Notes under the pieces: model-generated
What the model was told of the DNA's origin: nothing
Databases searched by the model: none
What the model saw: the letters and a program-made list of their open reading frames with translations, nothing else
In this document: in pieces, positions 14,446-22,010 of the stretch
Layout of the letters: every line of letters starts with the position of its first letter
Position numbering within the stretch: the first letter of the stretch is position 1
Made by a program: the position numbers and the translations under genes
Assembly: GCA_021818105.1 (NCBI GenBank)
Contig: JAKAFB010000019.1
Span: 1 to 33,094 of the forward strand
Reading direction: 5' to 3'
DNA: 33,094 nucleotides
Source of the DNA: Acidobacteriota bacterium
GTDB taxonomy: Bacteria > Acidobacteriota > Terriglobia > Terriglobales > Acidobacteriaceae

Positions 14446-15515
14446 GGGGTGGATTCAGAATAAAGCAGCTCTTCAGCGGCCTGCAGCACCTGCGGAGGCT
14501 GGATGGTAAGGAGGCCGGCCTCGGGGGTCTGATAGCGGGTGTGGTCGCGGCGGCTCTCAGGGCTGCGGAGGACCTTGAAGCGAGTACCGAAGGGGCCGTT
14601 GCGACTGGGGTCTGTGGGCCCGTAGATACCGAGGACGGGACGGCAGAGGGCGCAGGCAAGGTGCAGGGGGCCGGTGTCTCCGGCGATGGCGAGGCTGATG
14701 CGGCGGGTGATGGCGATGAGCTGGTCGATATTGACGACGAGCGGAATGGCGGCGCCGGCAGTGCGCTTGACGATGACGTCAGCGAGGTGCTGCTCACCGG
14801 GGCCGGCGTTAACGAGGATGGTGCAACCGCGGGCGATGAGGGACTTGGCCACCTCAGCGTAGCGGTCAACGGGCCAGCGTTTGGCTCCCCAGCCGGCGCC
14901 GGGATTGATGAGGACGGCGGGGCGGCCTGCGAATGGAGCGAGAAGGGCGTCGGCCCATGCCTCGGAGGTGAGATCGACGGGGAGCATGGGCGGCTCAGGC
15001 TTGAGCTGGTCGCCGGCGATGGCCTCAGCGAGTTCGACATCCTGCTCAATGACGTGGGCGCCGTGGGTGATGACGCGCTCAGTGAAGAAGACGCGGGCGG
15101 CACGCTCGCGGGGTTTAGCCTCGCCGATGAAACGGTGGCAGCCGGTCATGCGGCCGATCATGGCGGAGCGGATGGCGCCCTGGAGATCGAGGACGACGTC
15201 GTACTGGGCATCGCGGAGGGAGTGGCGGAGGGCGGCGATGAGGTCGCGGGTGTGGCTGGCGAGGAGGTTGCGGCGCCAGTCCTTGGTGGCGGCGAGGTGG
15301 ATGTGGTCGACGAGGGGCTGGCGCGGGTGCGGCGAGGCGGTGTCGCGGACGGTGCTGCCGGGCGCGCCGAGAAGCGAGTGCCAGCGGGGCTCGACGACCC
15401 AATCGATGATCCAGCCGGGATGCGCCTTGCGCAGGGCAGTGACGGCAGGTAAGGCGTGCAGAATGTCACCCATAGCGCCTAGGCGGACAATGAGCAGGCG
15501 GAATTTGGACTGCAT
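14442..15515 (-). CDS. waaC: Glycosyltransferase family 9, LPS heptosyltransferase I-like
   Basis: A 357-residue GT9 protein. It starts with the typical LLIVRLGAMGDILHALPAV and has the nucleotide-sugar site segments INPGAGWGAKRWP and AIAGDTGPLHLACALCRPVLGIYGPTDPSRNGPFG. WaaC adds the first heptose to Kdo2-lipid A at the cytoplasmic side of the inner membrane. The match to WaaC rather than WaaF is a judgement from the motifs. ATG 15515 is used; a TTG two codons upstream is possible. No clear ribosome binding site is seen and an inverted repeat lies directly upstream. It leads an operon with the membrane methyltransferase. Confidence 0.82.
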   Translation of the reverse strand: MQSKFRLLIVRLGAMGDILHALPAVTALRKAHPGWIIDWVVEPRWHSLLGAPGSTVRDTASPHPRQPLVDHIHLAATKDWRRNLLASHTRDLIAALRHSLRDAQYDVVLDLQGAIRSAMIGRMTGCHRFIGEAKPRERAARVFFTERVITHGAHVIEQDVELAEAIAGDQLKPEPPMLPVDLTSEAWADALLAPFAGRPAVLINPGAGWGAKRWPVDRYAEVAKSLIARGCTILVNAGPGEQHLADVIVKRTAGAAIPLVVNIDQLIAITRRISLAIAGDTGPLHLACALCRPVLGIYGPTDPSRNGPFGTRFKVLRSPESRRDHTRYQTPEAGLLTIQPPQVLQAAEELLYSESTP

Positions 15516-15595
15516 TGGCAAGGATTGATTGTCTCACAGGCGATGAAGCGGAGTGAGGAACGAAGGTGCAAGGGCGGAGCGCTGTGGCCTTGCCA
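15516..15595 (-). promoter_or_regulatory. Leader inverted repeat upstream of waaC-like gene
   Basis: TGGCAAGG (15516-15523 on the plus strand) and CCTTGCCA (15588-15595) are exact complements, with the first arm directly touching the start codon. In the mRNA leader this can form an 8-bp stem around the initiation region. A regulatory role is only a possibility. Confidence 0.25.
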
Positions 15596-15792
15596 GCAGG
15601 CGCGAAATAATCGGCATACTTTCTGTGGAAAAGAAAAATATTCAAGGGGGGGTATGCCCTCTAGCGGATGCCCTGAGCCCGGACCCTGCTCTGACTCTGT
15701 TCTTATTGTGCGCGAAATGCACGTAATTATCTGCAAATCGAGGGGAGGATTTTTTCGGGGGTTCCCACGCATGGCCTGCGCTGCGCGGACGA

Positions 15793-15897
15793 CGTGGATG
15801 GGGCAGCCCCGAAAGGGTGGGCCAGCCTGCCTGAGGTTCTTGGTCTCCCACCCATCCACGATAAGACTGTGGATGGATGGGGCACGAAAGGTTCGTG
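15793..15897. repeat. Compound palindromic (REP-like) repeat region
   Basis: The 377-base stretch 15522-15898 has no supported gene. Its right part holds nested palindromes: CGTGGATGGG (15793-15802) pairs exactly with CCCATCCACG (15851-15860); the latter can instead pair with GTGGATGG (15869-15876); and CACGAA/TTCGTG (15883-15897) forms a further small hairpin. The last hairpin touches the stop codon of the gene at 15899. The GGGGCAC motif next to the stem recalls the GGGGCACCC end of the repeat at 12039 and 17532. Confidence 0.6.
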
Positions 15898-15898
15898 G

Positions 15899-16369
15899 CT
15901 ACTTATGACCGGGCCACCCGCCAAAGCGCTGGCGTAGCTGAGGAAGGTTTTCCGTGGGAACCAAAACGGTCCCGTCCTGCAGATGAGCTATAGGAACCAG
16001 TTCTTGACCGGCCGGAGCCCACAGCTCCTCCGAGCTGGCAGGCCTGAGATGCAAGCGATCCTCCGGAACGGGATTGGGGCCAGTGACGGGTGAGTAGTCG
16101 GCTTCGAAGCTCGGATTTCCCTTGTAGTCCGTCAGCTCGCATCGGTTCACATTGCGAGTGCCATCGAGCCAACATGCCAGCCAATAGCCTCTGGGCGAAA
16201 AGTCCAGCGGCGCGGGAGGAGCCGGTATCCAGACTGCCATTGGGGGCAGTTTCTTTGGCCGTGAGGGAACCGAAGCTGCCCATTGCAGGCGTGCCACCAC
16301 GGCACCCAGCACCGCGACGATTGCAACCACTAACCAGATGTACCAATAACGGCGGATTGATTGCTTCAT
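15899..16369 (-). CDS. Hypothetical single-span membrane-anchored protein, possible partner of the RHS fragment
   Basis: A 156-residue protein with one N-terminal membrane segment (about 9-32, YWYIWLVVAIVAVLGAVV) and a Pro-rich outer domain ending GWPGHK. The family is not recognised. Four or fewer Cys and the motif RGYWLACWLDGTRNVNRCELTDYKGN suggest a small extracytoplasmic fold. It starts 14 bases after the RHS stop codon and lies on the same strand. Toxin-tipped RHS genes are often followed by an immunity gene in this position, so immunity is a reasonable inference but not shown. Base composition is more AT-rich than flanking genes. Confidence 0.6.
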   Translation of the reverse strand: MKQSIRRYWYIWLVVAIVAVLGAVVARLQWAASVPSRPKKLPPMAVWIPAPPAPLDFSPRGYWLACWLDGTRNVNRCELTDYKGNPSFEADYSPVTGPNPVPEDRLHLRPASSEELWAPAGQELVPIAHLQDGTVLVPTENLPQLRQRFGGWPGHK

Positions 16370-16383
16370 GTCAGCTTCTCCTC

Positions 16384-17526
16384 CTACTGGGTGTCGCAGT
16401 GTTGCTGACCGTCATTACCGGTAACACAGTTGGTGGCAGTCGCTGTCACTTTCGCGTTGCCGCTAAAATCCGAGTTCTCGTTTGCCCACTGACTCAACTG
16501 ATCGAATGCGTCATTCGGAACGATGGAAAGCCCGTTCGCTTGCGATTGTGTAATCGCGCCAGCCGTGAGCAGTCCTTGTTTTGTGAAGTCTGTGCAGTTC
16601 GTGCTGCAAACGCGGTACTGCCCGTGATTGGTCTTATGCTGCTGATCGATCCAAGCATTCAGGGCCGCCGTCTCTTGAGGCGTTGTCTTGAAGTAGTTGA
16701 CCTTCACTGTATTCACAGGGACGCCCTCTATTTTCGCTAACGCACTTTTCAACCCGTCCATTGAAGCATCAGTCGGCAGCCCGTCAGCGCCAAATTGGAT
16801 GGTTGGAAGCGGCTGCACATCGACGTGCCCAGGTTCGCTCAATCCCCATCCGCCCTTCAAGGTTTGTTCTGCGGGACCGAAGCTCGCGAATCGGGCACTG
16901 CCATCAGGGTTGATGGACACAAGTGCTTCATGACCGAATACGCCGACCATCGTAGAGAAGGTCACTGACGCAGCGTCCTTCCCCGTCGGATCGGTCATGT
17001 TGAGTGGGTTATTCAGCGCGTAGGCGTACATATTCCAGCGCTGTGGGTTCATGATGTGCACTAATGTTCCCGTATGAGGATCGGGACTCATGAAGCGGCC
17101 CATCGTAGATGCATAGTACCCGGCCCCGAAGTAGTCGTTTCCTGATTCGGAATCACGTTCTTTGCCGGTGAAGTGGAGCGGTGTAGCGTCGTCGGCGGTG
17201 GGTGGGGCGTAGGGGTCAGGGTAAGCGTAGAGCGCGTCGCCGTAGGGCAGGCTCTGGATGTCGGTGTCGGGCACGCCGATGGTGTTGAGATTGCCGCTGA
17301 CCTGCATGCGGCGGGTGCCGAGGGGGTCGGTGAGGTGGAAGTGGAGGCCGCTGGTGTCGTAGGTGGCGAGCAGCTTGCCCGCGACGTAGACGTTGGTGCG
17401 CTGCCAGTTGCCGCTGCCGTCCTGCTGGGTCAGCTCGGAGCCGTCCTCGCCCAGCACGTAGCTGGTGGTGAGATGGAAGCCGTTCGTGCTGGGGTCGCGT
17501 GCGGAGACGGCGGGCATGGCGAACAT
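16384..17526 (-). pseudogene. Truncated RHS-repeat protein with variable C-terminal domain
   Basis: A 380-residue C-terminal piece of an RHS/YD-repeat protein; full-length members usually exceed 1000 residues. Residues 1-183 hold the RHS-associated core (FTGKERDSESGNDYFGAGYYAS, partly quoted, then MGRFMSPDP and NNPLNMTDPTGKD). The sequence after DPTG is the variable tip, about 197 residues, with His199 in GHEALVSI and Cys311 in STNCTDF. A His before an NC motif recalls circularly permuted papain-like hydrolases (LRAT/YiiX type); this is a weak inference. There is no ribosome binding site, and a palindromic repeat with in-frame stop lies immediately upstream, so the fragment has lost its 5' end. 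The 3' part is less GC-rich than the 5' part. Confidence 0.7.
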
Positions 17527-17531
17527 CTTAC

Positions 17532-17565
17532 ATCCCAGGTCTCAAAAGCGAGACCTGGGGCACCC
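17532..17565. repeat. Palindromic repeat copy at the RHS breakpoint
   Basis: CCCAGGTCTC (17534-17543) and GAGACCTGGG (17550-17559) flank a 6-base loop (AAAAGC) and are followed by GCACCC. It matches the mnmG copy at 32 of 34 bases. It sits 5 bases before the first ATG of the truncated RHS gene. The 88 bases from here to the cupin gene hold another GGCACCCGG segment. Confidence 0.8.
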
Positions 17566-17612
17566 GGCCCATTTTGTAGCTGACTTGAATTTGCCGAACT
17601 TCCAGGATTTGG

Positions 17613-17650
17613 CGGGTGGCACCCGGCGGGGCGGACAGAGGCGCCACCCG
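17613..17650 (-). terminator. Hairpin downstream of the cupin gene
   Basis: CGGGTGGC (17613-17620) and GCCACCCG (17643-17650) form an exact 8-bp stem with a 22-base loop, starting 3 bases after the cupin stop codon. No T run follows, so termination is possible rather than certain. Confidence 0.4.
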
Positions 17651-17653
17651 GCG

Positions 17654-18130
17654 TTAGGCCGGGGGCGGGGCGGGGGTGAGGCCGTGGCGGCGCATGACCT
17701 CGGCCATCTTTGCGCGGTCGGGCGGGCCGCCGGCGGCTGCGTTGATGACCTCGGCGGCATCACGGAAATACTGCGGGCCGATGGCGGCGGGGGTGACGAC
17801 GCAGAGGACCTTCACGTCGTGGGGAGTGTTGTTGTCAAAGCGGTGGACGGCTCCGCGCGGGATGCAGAGGGCCTGGCCGGGGCCCACGTCGATCTGCCTG
17901 CCGTCGACGGTCCAGGTCAAGACGCCTTCGACGCCGTAGATGGTTTCCTCGTAGTGGTCGTGGCTGTGCGCGGGCGCGGCGAGGCGCTGGGAGCCGGGGA
18001 CGACCACCTCAAAGGCGGCGATGGTGCCGGAGGAGTCCTGACCGGTGAGCAGGAAGCGGACGGCGAGCGGGCCGATGCGGATGGTTTCGTCAGCAGGATT
18101 GACTTGCAGGTTGATTGTCTGGGGAGTCAT
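17654..18130 (-). CDS. Cupin-domain protein
   Basis: A 158-residue single-domain cupin. The metal-binding motif 1 is HSHDHYEETIYGVEG (His-X-His-X4-Glu-X6-Gly pattern) and motif 2 is PRGAVHRFDNN. Such proteins are small metal-dependent dioxygenases, isomerases or sensors; the substrate cannot be read here. An Ala/Pro-rich C-terminal tail is dispensable-looking. The gene is divergent from a MarR regulator with two operators between them, so it is almost certainly the target of that regulator. This links it to a response to a small aromatic or oxidative signal, which is inference from MarR biology. Confidence 0.85.
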   Translation of the reverse strand: MTPQTINLQVNPADETIRIGPLAVRFLLTGQDSSGTIAAFEVVVPGSQRLAAPAHSHDHYEETIYGVEGVLTWTVDGRQIDVGPGQALCIPRGAVHRFDNNTPHDVKVLCVVTPAAIGPQYFRDAAEVINAAAGGPPDRAKMAEVMRRHGLTPAPPPA

Positions 18131-18148
18131 GCTCTACCTCGATTTTCT

Positions 18149-18165
18149 AGTAAACTTGGTTTACT
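18149..18165. promoter_or_regulatory. MarR operator 1 (AGTAAAC-TTG-GTTTACT)
   Basis: A perfect 7+7 inverted repeat with a 3-base spacer, 18 bases upstream of the cupin start codon. Its core TAAAC/GTTTA is shared with operator 2. Confidence 0.8.
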
Positions 18166-18176
18166 GTGAAATTATG

Positions 18177-18191
18177 GTAAACATAGTTTAC
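18177..18191. promoter_or_regulatory. MarR operator 2 (GTAAAC-ATA-GTTTAC)
   Basis: A perfect 6+6 inverted repeat with a 3-base spacer, 11 bases upstream of the MarR start codon and just before its GGAGA ribosome binding site. Centre-to-centre distance to operator 1 is 27 bases. The two together cover both promoters of the divergent pair. Confidence 0.8.
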
Positions 18192-18202
18192 GGAGACCGT
18201 CA

Positions 18203-18664
18203 ATGGGTTTTTTGCAAGAAAATCCGCCGGTGGCGACCCAGGAGATGCTGATCGGGGCGCTGCTGCGCGTTCCGGCGCAGGCGATTCAACGGCGCATCAT
18301 CAAGGAACTGAACGAGGCGGGGTTTGAAGGTCTGAGCTTGCCGCATATGGCCGTGATGCGGTATCCGAGTCCGGATGGAGTGAGGCCGGGAGTTCTTGCG
18401 GAGCGGGCAGGGATGAGCAAGCAGGCGATGAACCGGCTGCTGGGCAGCCTGGAAGAGCTGGGATACCTGGTGCGGGGGGACGCACCGGACGAGGGGCGGG
18501 CGCGGATTGTGCGCTTTACGGAGCGCGGGCGGGCGGCGTATGCGAAGGCGCTGGAGGTACTCCACGAGATTGAGCGCGAATGGAGCGCGGAGCTTGGGGC
18601 GAAGGACTTTGCAAAGCTGAAGGAGCTGCTGTTTCGCGTGTGGAATAGCCCGCTGGTGCGGTAG
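18203..18664 (+). CDS. MarR-family transcriptional regulator
   Basis: A 153-residue winged-helix regulator. The helix-turn-helix is at about 60-95 (PGVLAERAGMSKQAMNRLLGSLEELGYLVR), followed by the wing DAPDEGRARIVRFTERGRA, typical of MarR proteins. It is expected to dimerise and repress its own gene and the divergent cupin gene through the two TAAAC-type palindromes. ATG 18203 has GGAGA 6 bases upstream. The ligand is unknown. Quoted motifs identify the family clearly. Confidence 0.9.
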   Translation: MGFLQENPPVATQEMLIGALLRVPAQAIQRRIIKELNEAGFEGLSLPHMAVMRYPSPDGVRPGVLAERAGMSKQAMNRLLGSLEELGYLVRGDAPDEGRARIVRFTERGRAAYAKALEVLHEIEREWSAELGAKDFAKLKELLFRVWNSPLVR

Positions 18665-18767
18665 GCATCGACTCGCACGCTGACCGCGGCTGACTGCGCG
18701 GTATAGGATGGTCGAGTTCTGATGAGCATCCCTTCTGCGCTGCCGAGCGCGGGAGAAGCAAGCCAAC

Positions 18768-20111
18768 ATGCAGAGTAAGACGGGGGACACGATGGTGACT
18801 CGACGGGAGTTTCTTGACTCGCTGGCGGTGGGCGCGGCGGGGCTGGCGGTGAGCGCGACGGCGAAGAGCTATGGACAGATTCTGGGGGCGAATGAGCGGC
18901 TGAACTTTGCCGTGATTGGGCTGAACGGGCGGGCGTATGCGCATCTTTCCGCGCTGAAGGCGAACAAGGCCGCCGCGCGGGTGACGCATGTGTGCGACGT
19001 GGAGAGCAACATCCTGGCGAAGTTTGCCGCGGAGACCGAGAAGGAGATTGGCGAGGCGCCGGCGACGGAGAAGGATTTTCGCAAGGTGCTGGAGCGGAAG
19101 GATGTGGACGCGGTGACGATTGCCACGCCGGACCACTGGCACACGCCGATGGCGATTGCAGCGCTGCAGGCGGGCAAGCACGTGTACGTGGAGAAGCCGT
19201 GCAGCCACAATCCGGCGGAGGGCGCGCTGCTGGTGGAGGCACAGCGGAAGTACGGGAAGCTGGTGCAGATGGGCAACCAGCAGCGGTCATCGCCGCACAC
19301 GATTGAGATTGTGGGCAGGATTCACGACGGGCTGATTGGGCGGCCGTATTTTGCGAAGTGCTGGTACAACAACACGCGGAAATCGATAGGCGTGGGCAAG
19401 CCTGCGCCGGTTCCGGCGACACTGGACTGGGATTTGTGGCAGGGGCCTGCACCACGACAGCCCTACAAGGACAACGTGCAGCCGTACAACTGGCATTGGT
19501 TCAGGATTTGGGGGACCGGAGAGACGCTGAACAACGGTACGCACGAGGTGGACGTGTGCCGGTGGGCCCTGGGGGTGCGGTATCCCCAGCGCGTAACGGC
19601 AACCGGCGGGCGGTATGCCTACAAGGACGACTGGCAGTTCTATGACACGCTGATTACGAGCTATGAGTACGAGGACCAGATGATTGCGTGGGAGAGCACG
19701 AGCTGCCAGGGTATGCGCTACTTCAACCGCGGACGGGGATCGATTATCGAAGGCACAAAGGGCACGGTGCTGGTGGACCGCGACGGGTACGAGATCTATG
19801 ACCTGGACGGGCGGAAGACAAGCGAGTACAAGGTGGGGACGAAGACAAGCTCGGCGGACCTTGTGGGGCGCGATTCGATGACGGACGCGCACTTTGCGAA
19901 TTTTATCGACGGAATGCGCAAGGGGACACCGCTGCATGCGCCGGTGGCGGAGGGGAATGTGGCGGTGACGATGCTGCATCTCTCAAACATCGCATGGTTT
20001 GTGAATCGCGAGCTGCGACTGGACGCAGCGGAAGGGAAGATCGACGGCGATGAGGAGGCGATGGCCATGTGGTCACGGACATATGAGCCGGGATGGGAGC
20101 CGCGGATATGA
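18768..20111 (+). CDS. Tat-exported Gfo/Idh/MocA-family oxidoreductase
   Basis: A 447-residue protein with a twin-arginine signal (TRREFLDSLAVGAAGLAVSA, residues 11-30) and a Gfo/Idh/MocA dehydrogenase fold. The dinucleotide-binding N-terminus reads FAVIGLNGRAYAHL, and the catalytic EKP is at 142-144. Family members oxidise or reduce sugar and cyclitol hydroxyls with tightly bound NAD(P). A Tat signal indicates export in folded form with cofactor bound. Start is ATG 18768; ATG 18792, with GGGG upstream, would place the twin arginines at a more usual distance. It is translationally coupled to the TIM-barrel gene by an ATGA overlap, so both act on the same sugar. Confidence 0.88.
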   Translation: MQSKTGDTMVTRREFLDSLAVGAAGLAVSATAKSYGQILGANERLNFAVIGLNGRAYAHLSALKANKAAARVTHVCDVESNILAKFAAETEKEIGEAPATEKDFRKVLERKDVDAVTIATPDHWHTPMAIAALQAGKHVYVEKPCSHNPAEGALLVEAQRKYGKLVQMGNQQRSSPHTIEIVGRIHDGLIGRPYFAKCWYNNTRKSIGVGKPAPVPATLDWDLWQGPAPRQPYKDNVQPYNWHWFRIWGTGETLNNGTHEVDVCRWALGVRYPQRVTATGGRYAYKDDWQFYDTLITSYEYEDQMIAWESTSCQGMRYFNRGRGSIIEGTKGTVLVDRDGYEIYDLDGRKTSEYKVGTKTSSADLVGRDSMTDAHFANFIDGMRKGTPLHAPVAEGNVAVTMLHLSNIAWFVNRELRLDAAEGKIDGDEEAMAMWSRTYEPGWEPRI

Positions 20112-20986
20112 AGATGTCGAAGATGTCGCGGAGAGATCTGGTGAAGGCTGGAGCACTGGCGGTGGGGTTGCCAATGCTTGGACAAATGGCTGCGGCACAG
20201 AAGGCACCGCGCGCGGAGAGCGGAGCGGAGGCGCCGGTGCAGCTGGGGCTGGCGAGCTATACGTTCCGCGAGTTTACGCGAGCGCAGCTGATTGGCTTTA
20301 TGAAGCAACTGCGCGTGACAGGGCTGAATGCGAAGGACGTGAAAGACCACCTGCCGATGGACCCGACGGAGGAGGCCGCGGCACTGGCCGACTATGCGAC
20401 GGCGGGAATTCGGCTGCATGCGGCGGGAGCAATCTATTTCCGCAAGGATGAGGATGCGGATATTCGCACGAAGTTTGACTACTGCAAGCGGGCGGGTATT
20501 GGGGTGATTGTGGCGGGGGACCCAACTCCGGAGACTCTGCCGCGGCTGGAGAAGTTTGTGAAGGAGTATGACATTCGGCTAGCGATCCATAATCACGGGC
20601 CTGAGGACAAGGTGTGGCCCTCGCCGCTGGACGTGCTGAAGGACGTACGCGGGATGGATCCGCGGATTGGCTGCTGTATTGATGTGGGCCACTGTGTGCG
20701 CGCGGGGACGGATGTAGTGGACGCGATTCATGCAGCAGGGCCGCGGCTGCTGAACATGCACATGAAGGATCTGACGGACTTTCATGACAAGGGGAGCCAG
20801 GTTGCAGTTGGCGAGGGGAAGCTGCCGATACGCGAGATTTTCGCGGCGCTCGTTGCAATCAAGTATCAGGGATGGGTGGATCTGGAGTATGAGGTGCACG
20901 CGGATGACCCGATTCCGGGCGTGACGGAGAGCTTTGCCTACATGCGTGGCGTGCTGACGGGGATGGGCTACGCGGCGAATGGATGA
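20108..20986 (+). CDS. Tat-exported sugar phosphate isomerase/epimerase-like TIM barrel
   Basis: A 292-residue protein of the xylose-isomerase-like TIM-barrel (AP endonuclease 2) superfamily. It begins with a Tat-type signal (SRRDLVKAGALAVGLPML). Probable metal ligands lie in the segments IHNHGPE, CCIDVGHC, NMHMKD and VDLEYE. Such proteins isomerise, epimerise or cleave sugars. ATG 20108 overlaps the stop of the oxidoreductase gene (ATGA), and this start gives a normal signal peptide; an in-frame earlier start at 20093 is less likely. The substrate is unknown; with the upstream oxidoreductase, an extracytoplasmic keto-sugar step is a reasonable inference. Confidence 0.85.
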   Translation: MKMSKMSRRDLVKAGALAVGLPMLGQMAAAQKAPRAESGAEAPVQLGLASYTFREFTRAQLIGFMKQLRVTGLNAKDVKDHLPMDPTEEAAALADYATAGIRLHAAGAIYFRKDEDADIRTKFDYCKRAGIGVIVAGDPTPETLPRLEKFVKEYDIRLAIHNHGPEDKVWPSPLDVLKDVRGMDPRIGCCIDVGHCVRAGTDVVDAIHAAGPRLLNMHMKDLTDFHDKGSQVAVGEGKLPIREIFAALVAIKYQGWVDLEYEVHADDPIPGVTESFAYMRGVLTGMGYAANG

Positions 20987-21011
20987 GACGTGGCCGCGAG
21001 GCTGGCCGGGG

Positions 21012-22010
21012 TTATGACCTGGGCGGTGCCAGCCGTGCGGTGAGCCACTGGAGCGCGGCTGGAGCGTTTTCGATTTCAACGCGGAGGGGTACGGCCTGAA
21101 GCGGTACGGAGGCGGGCAGCGCCGCAGTTAGGTCACCGAGGCGGATGAGGTCCTTCTGGGTGGTCAGGAAGGTGTGGGCGTCTGCGTTGCGGGCGGCGGT
21201 AACCAGCCTTTGCAGGTCATCGCGGGTGTAGGGATGGTGGTCGTCAAAGGCGACGAGCGCACCCAGGCGGATGCCCGCGTCGGCGAGACCGGAGAAGAAC
21301 TGCTCCGGACGGGCGATGCCGCAGAAGGCGGCAACGAGGCCGTCGACGGGTGGCACATCCATGTGGCGATGGAGGCGCCAGATGGGGCCCTGCCAGCCGA
21401 AAGCTCGGAGCGCAGGTTCGAGCGCAGGTTCATCAGCGGGAATGACGATGACGCTGGCGCGATGAATGGCGCTCTGCGGCTCACGGAGATTGCCGGCAGG
21501 GAGCAAGACATCCAACCAGTCAGCTTTGTTGAGGATGAGGATATCGATATCGCGGTGAAGCTCACGGTGCTGGAAGCCGTCGTCGAGGATGTGGACGCGC
21601 GGGCCTGGCGCGGCGGCGGAAAGATGCGAGGCGAAATCGACTTCAGCGGCATTGCCTGCGGCATAGCGCTGGGGAGCCACGTAGACGGGAACACCGGCTT
21701 CGCGCGTGATAAGGATGGGCTCATCCCCGAAGTCGGCGGGGGCGCCGGATGAATCGACGCGCAAGACGGCTTGATTCTGGCGGCCATAGCCTCGGGAAAG
21801 GACATCGACATGGAAGCCTGCCTGAGTGAGCAGGCGCGCGAGCGCGATGGTGAGGGGCGTTTTGCCAGCTCCGCCAGTGGAGAGGTTGCCGATGCTAATG
21901 ACAGGCCAGTGAAGCCGCTGCGGTGGTTTGCCGCGCGCGATGCGAAGGTCATTCAACGCCAGACCAGCGGCATAGAGCGGCACCAACGGAGTAAGCCAGG
22001 GTCGCTTCAT
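21012..22010 (-). CDS. lpxK: Tetraacyldisaccharide 4'-kinase LpxK
   Basis: A 332-residue inner-membrane-associated kinase that phosphorylates the 4' position of the lipid A disaccharide. The P-loop is in ISIGNLSTGGAGKTPL, which matches the LpxK family closely, followed by LSRGYGR and the DDGFQH motif. An N-terminal hydrophobic segment anchors it. The ATG overlaps the stop of waaA (22007-22010), so the genes form a coupled lipid A/Kdo operon. It converges with the TIM-barrel gene across 25 bases. Confidence 0.93.
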   Translation of the reverse strand: MKRPWLTPLVPLYAAGLALNDLRIARGKPPQRLHWPVISIGNLSTGGAGKTPLTIALARLLTQAGFHVDVLSRGYGRQNQAVLRVDSSGAPADFGDEPILITREAGVPVYVAPQRYAAGNAAEVDFASHLSAAAPGPRVHILDDGFQHRELHRDIDILILNKADWLDVLLPAGNLREPQSAIHRASVIVIPADEPALEPALRAFGWQGPIWRLHRHMDVPPVDGLVAAFCGIARPEQFFSGLADAGIRLGALVAFDDHHPYTRDDLQRLVTAARNADAHTFLTTQKDLIRLGDLTAALPASVPLQAVPLRVEIENAPAALQWLTARLAPPRS

